Counted from the first letter of the stretch, positions 42,614-50,794 are shown. The stretch is DNA of 64,000 bases from DDH964 sp963763205 (GCA_963763205.1 CAVXNQ010000003.1:62001-126000), one strand, 5' to 3'. Notes: generated from the sequence alone by a model not told the origin. Translations and numbers: made by a program.

Positions 42614-42789
42614 AGCTTGTGGTTGACCCGAAAAAGTGCTGCGCTTCCGGAGAATGCGTCAAGGCCTGTCCGGAAGGAGCGATTGCTATCGTCGACGGTC
42701 TCGCGGTCATCGACGAGAGCCGTTGCGACCTCGACGGCATCTGTATCGCCGCCTGCCCCTATCAGGCCATCGATTTTATCGACGACTGA
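42610..42789 (+). CDS. Small 4Fe-4S ferredoxin
   Basis: 59 residues with two iron-sulfur half-motifs: DPKKCCASGECVKACPEGAI and SRCDLDGICIAACPYQAI. The Cys spacing (C-x4-C-x3-CP and C-x5-C-x3-CP) departs from the standard CxxCxxCxxxCP, so at least one cluster may be unusual. Its start overlaps the macrodomain stop by four bases. Likely an electron carrier expressed with the dra genes. Confidence 0.8.
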   Translation: MKLVVDPKKCCASGECVKACPEGAIAIVDGLAVIDESRCDLDGICIAACPYQAIDFIDD

Positions 42790-42831
42790 CCCGGTTCACC
42801 CCCCCGAAGGACGATTACGCTAGTTTCCGTC

Positions 42832-43010
42832 CGGAAACGGTACTTTTCCGCCATGGCAGCGTCAATCTGCGGCCCCGCTTGTGCGGCGTACCGGTGTACG
42901 CCTCCGCGCAAGCCCTTGATTTTCTTGCCACGACGAAAAATCCCTCGTTTCCGATTCGGAAACGACGCCGTGTCCATCCGGAGTTTCCGGACGGACAATT
43001 CGCTAACATC
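42832..43010 (+). repeat. Structured intergenic element, copy 1
   Basis: About 179 bp with four hairpins: GTTTCCG-TC-CGGAAAC (42833-42848), a long stem with inner GGCGTAC/GTACGCC (42877-42913), GTTTCCGATTCGGAAAC (42947-42963), and GTCC..GGA/TCC..GGAC (42972-42996). An inverted second copy is at 54763-54936. The element fills most of the 42790-43189 gap. Confidence 0.75.
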
Positions 43011-43124
43011 ATCGGCACTTGCAGGCGACTCGGCTTGCCGCCTGCCGAGTTTCAACAGTGGTCGTGATCTGCACCTGTTCAGCCGGCGGGGATTATTCCG
43101 AGACAGCCGGGTGGGCCCAAACAG

Positions 43125-43161
43125 AAAACGCCGGACTCCTCATCGAGGTGACCGGCGTTTT
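43125..43161 (-). terminator. Terminator of the small minus-strand gene
   Basis: AAAACGCCGG (43125-43134) pairs with CCGGCGTTTT (43152-43161). T-runs follow on both strands. It lies 28 bases downstream of the stop of the 76-residue ORF. Confidence 0.7.
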
Positions 43162-43189
43162 TATATTTGGGGAGTGACCGGAACGACGC

Positions 43190-43420
43190 TCAGTGACGAA
43201 GGCCGGAGAGATGGCGGGCATGGAAGAGTTTGCGCCGATGACGCCCGGAAAGCTCAAACCGGAAGGTCGGGGCCTGGGTGGTTGCCGGGACGCCCCGCGG
43301 GGAGGGCGGGGTCTGATTCTGGTCGGCCCGGTTGACCTGCGGTCGGCGCAGGTGCCGGAGAACGGTGCGCCGCAGAACGTTGCAGACTGCCAGCAACGGA
43401 GCAAAAGGGGTGTTCGACAT
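43190..43420 (-). CDS. Small basic protein, unknown
   Basis: 76 residues: MSNTPFAPLLAVCNVLRRTV, then RHLRRPQVNRADQNQ and a basic tail. It has its own sigma-70 promoter (43458-43486), a GAGG site seven bases before ATG, and a terminator downstream. These signals support a real gene although no family is recognised. It sits between the structured element and the nifH regulatory region. Confidence 0.5.
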   Translation of the reverse strand: MSNTPFAPLLAVCNVLRRTVLRHLRRPQVNRADQNQTPPSPRGVPATTQAPTFRFELSGRHRRKLFHARHLSGLRH

Positions 43421-43457
43421 GATGAAACCTCAGGGCTGAAAAGAAAACGACAGGCAA

Positions 43458-43486
43458 AGGGTATGACCGCCCTGAAGGACTGTCAA
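43458..43486 (-). promoter_or_regulatory. Sigma-70 promoter of the small gene
   Basis: On the minus strand TTGACA (43486-43481), 17-bp spacer, TACCCT (43463-43458). Confidence 0.6.
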
Positions 43487-43831
43487 GAACCGAAAAATCG
43501 TAAAACATTGTTTAGTTTCAGGAGGTTATTGCTAAGGTGTCGAATTTGCTGTGTGGCCGGACCCGAAGCTGGAGCAATAAATTATGGGAAAAATTACTCT
43601 TTCGTGGGATAGAGACACTGTCTCATCGTCATTTCGACGTCCAGTTCGGCATTTGGTGCCGAGACTCGGTCTGGAATCCTGAGCGTAGTGTCGCAGGGGG
43701 GCGCTGACCATTCCGTGGGCAGCGGTTGCTGAAGTTCTGTACAGGTTGCCAGGACTGACGTCCTCGCCAACGGACCCATCATGGACCAGAAAGCCCTTTA
43801 ATTTATTGGCAGTTGCAACGAAGAAACGAAC

Positions 43832-43848
43832 TTGGCACGACCGATGCT
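43832..43848 (+). promoter_or_regulatory. Sigma-54 promoter of nifH
   Basis: TTGGCACGACCGATGCTTT has the -24 GG (43834-43835) and -12 GC (43846-43847) at ten-base spacing. The nifB promoter is almost the same sequence. An activator such as NifA or a Gnf-type enhancer-binding protein is expected. No TGT-N10-ACA site was found upstream. The stretch 43487-43831 holds no supported gene. Confidence 0.85.
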
Positions 43849-43868
43849 TTGAGAATGGCCAGCAGCAC

Positions 43869-44046
43869 CGATGAGCACGCCGCCGTGCTCCCCGATTCAA
43901 CGCTGAAGCCCGCTCGGACCCGATCCGACGGGCTTTGACTATTTCCGGTAATAATTAACTTAAATTCACGATTAGCGCGGTGCCAGGGTGGCGCCGCCGG
44001 GCAAGGAAGCCCCATCCGGAACGGCCGGATGGGGCTGTTTGTTTTT
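43869..44046 (+). promoter_or_regulatory. Structured nifH leader with intrinsic terminator (candidate ANTAR target)
   Basis: Between the promoter and nifH are four hairpins. They are GAGCACG/CGTGCTC near 43869-43887; AGCCCG..TCGG/CCGA..CGGGCT near 43904-43932; GCGGTGCC-AGGGT-GGCGCCGC (43977-43997); and AGCCCCATCCGG-AACGG-CCGGATGGGGCT (44008-44036), followed by GTTTGTTTTT. The last is a textbook terminator 106 bases before nifH. The last two loops both have A first and G fourth, as in ANTAR sites, but have five rather than six bases. Confidence 0.65.
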
Positions 44047-44151
44047 CAGGGCAGGGCGCTGGTTCGACCTCGGACCCATCAACGAGGATGCCGCCTCGGG
44101 GGACGCAGCAGCGGTTGCCGAAAATCCACACCAGATAGAGAGGAAAGAGTC

Positions 44152-45031
44152 ATGGCAGAGAAAAAACTGCGTCAGATCGCGATCTACGGCAAAGGCGGCA
44201 TCGGCAAATCCACCACCACCCAGAACACCGTGGCCGGCCTCGCCGCCCTCGGCAACAAGGTCATGATCATCGGCTGCGACCCCAAGGCCGACTCCACCCG
44301 CCTGATCCTCCATGCCAAGGCCCAGGCCACGGTCATGGACAAGGTCCGGGAACTCGGCACCGTCGAGGACCTGGAGCTGGATGACGTGCTCAAGTGGGGC
44401 TACGGCGACGTCAAGTGCGTCGAGTCGGGCGGCCCCGAGCCGGGTGTCGGCTGCGCCGGCCGCGGCGTCATCACCGCCATCAACTTCCTCGAGGAGGAGG
44501 GCGCCTACACCCCCGACCTCGACTTCGTCTTCTACGACGTCCTCGGCGACGTCGTCTGCGGCGGCTTCGCCATGCCGATCCGCGAGAACAAGGCCCAGGA
44601 GATCTACATCGTCGTCTCCGGCGAGATGATGGCCATGTACGCCGCCAACAACATCTGCAAGGGGATCGTCAAGTACGCCTCCTCCGGCAGCGTCCGCCTC
44701 GGCGGCCTGATCTGCAACAGCCGCAACACCGACCGCGAGGCCGAACTGATCGAAGCGCTGGCCGCGCGGCTCGGCACCCAGATGATCCACTTCGTCCCCC
44801 GCGACAACCAGGTGCAGCGCGCCGAACTGCGCCGCATGACCGTCATCGAGTACTCCCCCGAGCACAAGCAGGCCGACGAGTACCGCGATCTGGCGCAAGA
44901 AGATTTCCGAGAACAAGATGCTGGTCGTCCCCACCCCGCTGGAGATGGAAGAACTCGAAGAACTGCTGATGGAGTTCGGCATCATGGAAGCGGAGGATGA
45001 GAGCATCGTCGGCAAAGCGGAGAATGCGTGA
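44152..45031 (+). CDS. nifH: Nitrogenase iron protein (dinitrogenase reductase), frameshifted near the 3' end
   Basis: About 292 residues after repair. The ATPase that passes electrons to NifDK. P-loop YGKGGIGKSTTTQN, cluster ligands C101 (VGCAGRG) and C136 (GDVVCGGF), switch region YDVLGD, and R104, the DraT target, are all present. Near 44896 (GGCGCAAGAAG, one extra C) the frame shifts; beyond it KKISENKMLVVPTPLEMEEL and a normal C-terminus are read. Error is more likely than mutation. RBS AGAGGAAAG. First gene of the nifHDK set behind a sigma-54 promoter and terminator-bearing leader. Confidence 0.95.
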
Positions 45032-45120
45032 AGGCTAATTTGTGAATGCGAAATGTGAAATATTGAAGTGTCATTAAGACTTCAAAATTCACTACATTCA
45101 CTATTACCCTTGCTGATAGC
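45032..45120. repeat. AT-rich inverted repeat between nifH and nifD
   Basis: TGTGAATGCGAAATGTGAA and GAAGTG on the left mirror TTCACTACATTCACTA on the right. One of a series of different inverted repeats in this cluster's gaps. Confidence 0.5.
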
Positions 45121-45133
45121 AAGGAGTTTATTC

Positions 45134-46587
45134 ATGTCCGAAAAAATAGAGAAAAAGACCGTCGAGGGGATCACCAAGGAATCGACCCAGGCGATGATCG
45201 ACGAGGCCCTGGCGGTCTATCCCGAGAAGGGGAGGAAGAAGCGCGCGCCGCACCTGGCGCCCAACGACCAGCTCTCCGGCAAGGCCTGCGTCAAGTCGAA
45301 CAAGAAGACCGTGCCCGGCGTCATGTCCGCCCGCGGCTGCGCCTATGCCGGCGCCAAGGGGGTGGTCTGGGGGCCGATCCGCGACATGGTCCACGTCTCC
45401 CACGGTCCGGTCGGCTGCGGCTGGTACTCCTGGGGGACCCGGCGCAACCTGATGAGCGGCAAGCTCGGCGTCGACCAGTTCGGCATGCAGTTCACCTCCG
45501 ACTTCCAGGAGAAGGACATCGTCTACGGCGGCGACAAGAAGCTCAAGACGCTGCTCACCGAGGCCCACGAGCTCTTTCCGCTGGCCAAGGGGATCTCGGT
45601 CCTCTCCGAATGCCCGGTCGGCCTGATCGGCGACGACATCAACTCCGTCGCCAAGGCCGTCCAGCCAGGAGCTCGACATCCCGATCATCCCCTGCAACTG
45701 CGAGGGGTTCCGCGGCGTCTCCCAGTCGCTCGGTCACCACATCTAGCAACGACACGATCCGCGACTACATCATCGAGACCCGCGAGTTCAACGAGCCGAT
45801 CGGCCCCTACGACATCGCCCTGATCGGCGAGTACAACATCGGCGGCGACGCCTGGTCGACCAAGCCCCTGCTCGAAGAGTGCGGCTTCAACGTCAAGGCG
45901 GTGTGGACCGGCGACGGCGAGCTGGAGAAGATCGCCGCCACCCACCAGGTGCGCCTCAACGTCATCCACTGCTACCGCTCCATGAACTACATGTGCAAGG
46001 TCATGGAAGAGAAGTACGGCATTCCCTGGATCGAGCTCAACTTCTTCGGCCCGACCAAGATCAGGGAGAGCCTGCGCAAGCTGGCCGCGCTCTTCGACGA
46101 CTCGATCAAGGAGAAGGTGGAGGCGGTCATCGCCAAGTACGACCCGCAGATGCAGGCGATCATCGACGAATACAAGCCGCGCCTCGACGGCAAGAAGGTG
46201 ATGCTCTACGTCGGCGGCCTGCGCCCCCGCCACACCATCAACGCCTACGAGGACCTGGGGATGACCTGCGTCGGCAGCGGCTACGAGTTCGCCCACTCGG
46301 ACGACTACGACCGCACCGCCCCGGAGATGCCCGAGGGGACCGTGGTCTACGACGACGCCTCCGAATTCGAGATGGAACAGTTCGCCCACGTCCTCAAGCC
46401 CGACCTGGTCGCCTGCGGCATCAAGGAGAAGTACGTCTTCCAGAAGATGGGGCTCCCCTTCCGGCAGATGCACAGCTGGGACTACTCCGGCCCCTACCAC
46501 GGCTACAAGGGCTTTCCGATCTTCGCCCGGGACATCGACATGGCGATCAACAGCCCGACCTGGAACCTGGTCAAATCGCCTTTTTAG
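45134..46587 (+). CDS. nifD: Nitrogenase MoFe protein alpha subunit, two frameshifts
   Basis: About 483 residues after repair. P-cluster ligands C52/C69/C95-region (ARGCAYAG, GPVGCGWYSWG) and C160 (LSECPVGLIGDD) are present. FeMo-cofactor ligands are the Cys of NVIHCYRSMNY and the His of HSWDYSGPYHGYKGF, which mark a molybdenum-type enzyme. Two single-base insertions, near 45665 (extra C) and 45744 (extra T), put 26 residues out of frame; removing both gives QQELDIPIIPCNCEGFRGVS and GHHISNDTIRDY. RBS AAGGAG at 45121. Confidence 0.95.
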
Positions 46588-46784
46588 ACGAAAAAACGGT
46601 AATCACAAATCATTCACCGCAAAGGCGCAGAGGACGCAAAGAAAATCTGAACCCGAGAAACAGGGATTCGAAAAACAGGGATTTGACCCAAAGACAAGAT
46701 TTTTACTCTGCGTACTTTGCGTCTTTGCGGTGAAAAAGAATTTGGTCCTTCGGTCTCTCGCGTCGAATCAATAAGGAGTTCAAC
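46588..46784. repeat. Intergenic inverted repeat between nifD and nifK
   Basis: TCACCGCAAAGGCGCAGAGG and GACGCAAAG on the left are mirrored by CTTTGCGTCTTTGCGGTGAA on the right. The element is related to the one at 49165. A ribosome site AAGGAG lies after it for nifK. Confidence 0.65.
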
Positions 46785-48254
46785 ATGGCCAACAACCTGG
46801 GATTAAAAGTCAAACCGGTCACCGAGACCCCCGCCTCCGAGGTCGAGCGGGTCGCGGCCTGGATCAATACCGAGGAGTACAAGGAACTCAACTTCAAGCG
46901 CGAGGCGCTGGTGGTGATGCCGCCGCACGCCTGCCAGCCGCTCGGGGCCGAGCTGGTCGCCCACGCCTTCGAGGGGTCGCTCCCCTTCGTGCACGGCTCC
47001 CAGGGGTGCGCCTCCTACTACCGCTCGACCCTCAACCGCCACTTCCGCGAGCCGGCGCCGGCGGTCTCCGACTCCATGACCGAGGACGGCGCGGTCTTCG
47101 GCGGCCAGAACAACCTGCACGAGGGGCTGGAGAACGCCATCGCCCTCTACAAGCCGAAGATGCTCTCGATCTTCACCTCCTGCATGCCGGAGATCATCGG
47201 CGACGACTTGACCGCCTTCATCAAGAACGCCCGCAACAAGGGGCTGGTGCCGGAGGAGCTGCCGACCCCCTATGCCAACACCCCGAGCTTCAACGGCTCG
47301 CACATCCACGGCTACGACGCCATGCTCCTCGCCATCCTGCAGACCCTGACCGAGGGGCAGAAGCTGGAAGGGCGCTGCACCGGCAAGCTCAACCTGATCC
47401 CCGGCTTCGATGCCAACACCGGCAACTTCCGCGAGTACAAGCGGATCTTCGAGGCCTTCGGCATCCCCTACACCATCCTCGGCGACATCTCGGACGTCTT
47501 CGACTCGCCGCTGGACGGGACCTACCGGGTCTACCCCGGCGGCACCCCGCTGGCGGACGCGGCCGACTCGATCAACGGCAAGGCGACCATCAACCTCGGC
47601 CCCTACTCGGCGGCCAAGACCTATAACTGGGTCAAGGACAACTATTCCGGCAAGCATGCGGCGCTCCCCATGCCGCTGGGCATCGCCAGGACCGATGCCT
47701 TCCTGATGAAGATCTCCGAGCTGACCGGCAAGCCGGTCCCCGAGAGCCTGAAGGAGGAGCGCGGCCGGGCGGTGGACGCCATGACCGACGCCCATCAGTA
47801 CATGCACGGCAGGAAGTTCGCCCTCTATGGCGATCCCGACCAGCTCCTCGGCACCATCTCCTTCCTTCTGGAGATGGGGGCGGTTCCCTACCACATCCTC
47901 TGCAGCAAGGGGAGCAAGAAGGTCGCCAAGGAGATCCAGGCGCTGCTCGACACCTCCATGTACGGGAAACAGGGGAAGATCTACATGGGCAAGGACCTCT
48001 GGCACCTGCGCAGCCTGCTGATGACCGACCCGGTGGACGGCCTGATCGGCGACACCCACGGCAAGTTCATCGCCCGCGACGCAGGGATCCCGCTGTTCCG
48101 CTTCGGCTTTCCGGTTTTCGACCGCGTCAACCTGCACCGCAGCCCGATCATCGGCTACCAGGGGGCGATCAACATGCTGACTGCGATCTGCAACAAGTTC
48201 CTCGACATCGTCGACGAGACCTGCGAGGACCGGCAGTTCGAGATGATGCGTTAA
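46785..48254 (+). CDS. nifK: Nitrogenase MoFe protein beta subunit
   Basis: 489 residues, intact. P-cluster ligands are C50 (MPPHACQPLG), C75 (HGSQGCASYYRS) and C133 (IFTSCMPEIIGDD). Typical blocks follow: LNLIPGFDANTGNFREYKRI, GTISFLLEMGAVPYHILC, KIYMGKDLWHLRSLL and GFPVFDRVNLHRSPIIGYQGA. It forms the alpha2-beta2 tetramer with NifD. Unlike nifH and nifD it has no frameshift. Confidence 0.97.
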   Translation: MANNLGLKVKPVTETPASEVERVAAWINTEEYKELNFKREALVVMPPHACQPLGAELVAHAFEGSLPFVHGSQGCASYYRSTLNRHFREPAPAVSDSMTEDGAVFGGQNNLHEGLENAIALYKPKMLSIFTSCMPEIIGDDLTAFIKNARNKGLVPEELPTPYANTPSFNGSHIHGYDAMLLAILQTLTEGQKLEGRCTGKLNLIPGFDANTGNFREYKRIFEAFGIPYTILGDISDVFDSPLDGTYRVYPGGTPLADAADSINGKATINLGPYSAAKTYNWVKDNYSGKHAALPMPLGIARTDAFLMKISELTGKPVPESLKEERGRAVDAMTDAHQYMHGRKFALYGDPDQLLGTISFLLEMGAVPYHILCSKGSKKVAKEIQALLDTSMYGKQGKIYMGKDLWHLRSLLMTDPVDGLIGDTHGKFIARDAGIPLFRFGFPVFDRVNLHRSPIIGYQGAINMLTAICNKFLDIVDETCEDRQFEMMR

Positions 48255-48350
48255 CAAACAGGAGCAAGGTTCAAGGAGCAAGGTTCAAGGTTTGTTTTCT
48301 TTGCACCTTGTACCTTGCACCTTGGACCTTGGACCTCTCCCCCGAAGGGG
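48255..48350. repeat. Intergenic inverted repeat between nifK and nifX
   Basis: GGAGCAAGGTTCAAGG occurs twice and faces CCTTGTACCTTGCACCTTGG and GGACCT. It forms a long imperfect hairpin. Confidence 0.6.
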
Positions 48351-48355
48351 AAATC

Positions 48356-48796
48356 ATGATCCGCACCCGCCGTTTCCACATAGTCGACCGCAGCAGCAGG
48401 AAAGGACTCGCCATGAAAGTCGCATTCGCCAGTACCGACAAGATCCATATCGACGGCCACTTCGGCCAGGCCGAGGAGTTTTACATCTGGAATGTAGGAC
48501 CGGAGGCGGCGGCTTTCGCCGGCGTGGTGCAGGTCAAGGGGGAGGCCGAAGCCGGCCACAGCGACGACAAAATCGAGGCGCGGGGAGCGGCCCTCGCCGA
48601 CTGCGCCCTGGTCTACGTCGCCGAAATCGGCGGGCCGGCGGCCGCCCGGCTGGTCGCCAAACGGATTCACCCGCTCAAGAGCAAGGACCGGGAGCCGATC
48701 GCCGTCGTGGTGGAGAAGCTCCAGGAGGTCCTCAAGGGGAACCCGCCTCCCTGGCTGCGCAAGGCGATGTTGAAGGACGAACGACCAGCCATGTAG
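48356..48796 (+). CDS. nifX: NifX, FeMo-cofactor carrier
   Basis: 146 residues from ATG 48356, chosen because GAAGGGGAAATC precedes it and RRFHIVDRSSRKGLAMKVAF matches the N-terminal extension of full-length NifX. A shorter start at 48413 is possible. The NifX/NafY domain reads VAFASTDKIHIDGHFGQAEEF, then SDDKIEARGAALADCALVYVAEIGGPAAARLV. NifX holds cofactor precursors during nitrogenase assembly. Confidence 0.85.
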   Translation: MIRTRRFHIVDRSSRKGLAMKVAFASTDKIHIDGHFGQAEEFYIWNVGPEAAAFAGVVQVKGEAEAGHSDDKIEARGAALADCALVYVAEIGGPAAARLVAKRIHPLKSKDREPIAVVVEKLQEVLKGNPPPWLRKAMLKDERPAM

Positions 48797-48890
48797 GGGA
48801 GCAGCATTCTGCGCCCGGATTTTGATCGAACCCGCAAAGGGGCGCAGCATGTCGCGCCCCTACACAAACAAATCGGATTTAGAAGGAGAA
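48797..48890. repeat. Intergenic inverted repeat between nifX and fdxB
   Basis: GTAGGGGAGCAGCATTCTGC and GCCC are mirrored by GGGCGCAGCATGTCGCGCCC and CTAC. No coding content. Confidence 0.6.
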
Positions 48891-48894
48891 ACAC

Positions 48895-49164
48895 ATGGCT
48901 TATGTGACCGGATTGACCAAAGGGGGTACCCCCTGGACCCCGACCTTCGTCGAAGCGATCGACGACGAAAAATGCATCGGCTGCGGCCGCTGCTTCAAAT
49001 CCTGCGCCCGCAAGGTGCTGGGCCCCATGGACCTGGAGGACGAGGAGAGCGAATCGATCCGCATGGTCATGACCATCGTCGCCGGGGACAACTGCATCGG
49101 CTGCGCCGGCTGCGGCGTCGGCTGCCCGAAGAAGTGCTTCAGCTTCAAACCGCAGGAAGTTTAA
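48895..49164 (+). CDS. fdxB: Nif-specific ferredoxin III
   Basis: 89 residues. Two 4Fe-4S motifs, KCIGCGRCFKSCARKVLGP and NCIGCAGCGVGCPKKCF, with the family's N-terminus TGLTKGGTPWTPTFVEAID. This is the ferredoxin III type found in nif clusters, which supplies electrons to nitrogenase or its maturation. RBS GAAGGAGAAAC. Confidence 0.92.
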   Translation: MAYVTGLTKGGTPWTPTFVEAIDDEKCIGCGRCFKSCARKVLGPMDLEDEESESIRMVMTIVAGDNCIGCAGCGVGCPKKCFSFKPQEV

Positions 49165-49262
49165 AAACGGTTTACCGCGGAGGACGCAGAGAACGCCGAG
49201 AGGAAATCAAAAAAACGGGTTTTCCTCTGTGCTCTCTGCGAGCTCTGCGGTGAAAAGGAGAA
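49165..49262. repeat. Intergenic inverted repeat after fdxB
   Basis: TTTACCGCGGAGGACGCAGAG is mirrored by CTCTGCGAGCTCTGCGGTGAA around AAAAAAACGGGTTTT. The element is related to the one at 46588. Confidence 0.6.
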
Positions 49263-49267
49263 TTAGC

Positions 49268-49636
49268 ATGCGTATTGCCGTCGCATCGAAGTCCGGCACC
49301 GAGGTCGATCAGCACTTCGGCCACGCCGAGCGGTTTCTGATCTACGACTGTGCCGGGGGCTCGCCCCGCCAGATTGACGAGGTGACGGTCGAGAAGTACT
49401 GCTCCCTCGACCCCGACCACCCCTTCCGCCACCGTCAGTTCGACGCTATCGTCGCCGCCCTGCAGGGGTGCCGGGCAGTGGTCACGGCGATGATCGGCGA
49501 CTACCCAAGGCAGGAGCTGGAAAAGGCCGGCATTGCGGCGCTCAGCGCCGCCGGGCCGATCGTGACGGCATTGCTGGCCGCCCACGCCACCCTCTGCGGC
49601 TGCGGCTGCCGTGAGCCGAAAAAGTGTGACTGCTGA
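49268..49636 (+). CDS. NifX/NifB-C-terminal family (dinitrogenase iron-molybdenum cofactor) protein
   Basis: 122 residues. MRIAVASKSGTEVDQHFGHA and the helix-strand pattern to GPIVTALLAAHATLC match the cofactor-binding domain family PF02579. A Cys-rich tail (CGCGCREPKKCDC) ends it. Because NifB here lacks its usual C-terminal NifX domain, this may act as the separate cofactor carrier for NifB. Confidence 0.85.
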   Translation: MRIAVASKSGTEVDQHFGHAERFLIYDCAGGSPRQIDEVTVEKYCSLDPDHPFRHRQFDAIVAALQGCRAVVTAMIGDYPRQELEKAGIAALSAAGPIVTALLAAHATLCGCGCREPKKCDC

Positions 49637-49728
49637 AAATCTGATTTTCCAGAGCTGCAATTGCCTCCGGCATGGGCAGGGGGGACAGTGAGGGTTCCTT
49701 CCTGCCGCTTTTTCCCAACCTCTGCCGG

Positions 49729-49747
49729 TTGGCACGACTGATGCTTT
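49729..49747 (+). promoter_or_regulatory. Sigma-54 promoter of nifB
   Basis: TTGGCACGACTGATGCTTT has GG 49731-49732 and GC 49743-49744 at ten-base spacing. It differs from the nifH promoter by one base in this stretch. Confidence 0.85.
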
Positions 49748-49805
49748 AATCCGAAGTAACGTTACACGGGTACAAGGCGGTACCCTCCCTGATTCCGGCA
49801 AGGAC

Positions 49806-49902
49806 GCCCCGACGCGCAGCGTGCGCCGTCGGGGCTTGATCATTCAGGAGCTTGGCGACGGCGCTTCCGGCAGCAACCGGGAGCGCCGTCGTGTTTTTTA
49901 AA
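49806..49902 (+). promoter_or_regulatory. nifB leader with two hairpins, the second terminator-like
   Basis: First hairpin GCCCCGAC..GCGC-AGCGT-GCGC..GTCGGGGC (49806-49835). Second hairpin GACGGCGCTTCCGG-CAGCAA-CCGGGAGCGCCGTC, then GTGTTTTTTAAA, ending just before the nifB ribosome site AAGGAAAGGAG. Candidate attenuator; the first loop again starts with A and has G in fourth place. Confidence 0.55.
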
Positions 49903-49918
49903 GGAAAGGAGAGACGCC

Positions 49919-50794
49919 ATGGCCAGCGGCTGCCCGATGATGAAGGCCAAAACCCAGAGCGACCACCCCTGCTTCGGCGGCGACCACAGCAAGGCCGGGC
50001 GCATCCACCTGCCGGTCGCCCCGGGGTGCAACATCAAGTGCGGTTTCTGCGAGCGCCGCTTCGATTGCGCCAACGAGAGCCGTCCCGGCGTCACCAGCCG
50101 CGTGCTGACCCCCGCGCAGGCGGTGGAACGGGTGGCCCTGGTGAAGCGCCACATGGAAAACCAGGGGGGCGCCCGGCTCAAAGTGGTCGGTATCGCCGGA
50201 CCCGGCGATCCCCTGGCCAACCCGCGGACCTTCGAAACCTTCAGACTGGTGCGCGCCGCCTTCCCGGAGATGACCCTCTGCCTCTCCACCAACGGTCTGC
50301 GGCTGCCGGAGATGATCGGGTCCATCGTCGCCGCCGACGTCCACAGCCTGACGGTGACCATCAACGCCCTTTCCCCGCAGACCGGGGCCCGGGTCTACGA
50401 GTGGATCAAGCTCGACGGCGGCAAGCTGGTCGGGGAGGAAGCCGCGGCGCTGCTGCTGGAGCGGCAGCTCGAAGGGGTCCGCCTGGCGGCGGCCGCCGGC
50501 ATGCTGGTCAAGATCAACCACGTCTATATCCCCGGGGTCAACGATCACGAAACCCTCGAGCTCGCCGTCAAGGTGCGGGAACTCGGCGCCAGCATGATGA
50601 ACATCATGCCGGTGATCCCGGTGGGGATGTTCAAGGAGGTCGAACGTCCCGCGGACGCCGCCATGGAGATGGTGCGCAACCAGGCCGAGCTGATCCTCTC
50701 CCAGGCCCGCCATTGCAAGCAGTGCCGCGCCGACGCCGCCGGCCTGGTCGGGCAGGATATCGACCTGCTCGCCCTGGAAGGGCGGGCGAGCTGA
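49919..50794 (+). CDS. nifB: NifB, FeMo-cofactor biosynthesis radical SAM enzyme
   Basis: 291 residues. NifB makes the NifB-cofactor core of FeMo-co. The radical SAM motif is C36-x3-C40-x2-C43 (PGCNIKCGFCERRFDC). Other ligand regions are KVVGIAGPGDPLANP, LCLSTNGLRLPE, VTINALSPQTG, KINHVYIPGVNDHE and the C-terminal HCKQCRADAAG. It is the short form without the NifX-like C-terminal domain. It has its own sigma-54 promoter. Confidence 0.96.
   Translation: MASGCPMMKAKTQSDHPCFGGDHSKAGRIHLPVAPGCNIKCGFCERRFDCANESRPGVTSRVLTPAQAVERVALVKRHMENQGGARLKVVGIAGPGDPLANPRTFETFRLVRAAFPEMTLCLSTNGLRLPEMIGSIVAADVHSLTVTINALSPQTGARVYEWIKLDGGKLVGEEAAALLLERQLEGVRLAAAAGMLVKINHVYIPGVNDHETLELAVKVRELGASMMNIMPVIPVGMFKEVERPADAAMEMVRNQAELILSQARHCKQCRADAAGLVGQDIDLLALEGRAS

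Noticed and set aside
42832..43010. Protein-coding frames through the structured element
   Set aside because: Several frames are open, but the two copies conserve pairing rather than codons and have no start signals.
43193..43612. 139-codon plus-strand frame before nifH
   Set aside because: No ribosome site, and it is antisense to the small gene that has a promoter and terminator.
45744..45748. In-frame stop in the middle of nifD as a second recoding event
   Set aside because: It is a TAG created between two single-base insertions and has no SECIS-like hairpin.
44152..46587. nifH and nifD as pseudogenes
   Set aside because: All catalytic and cluster ligands are present and frames rejoin after single-base corrections; error fits better than decay.
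46803..48281. Long minus-strand open frame opposite nifK
   Set aside because: Pure antisense of a fully conserved nifK.
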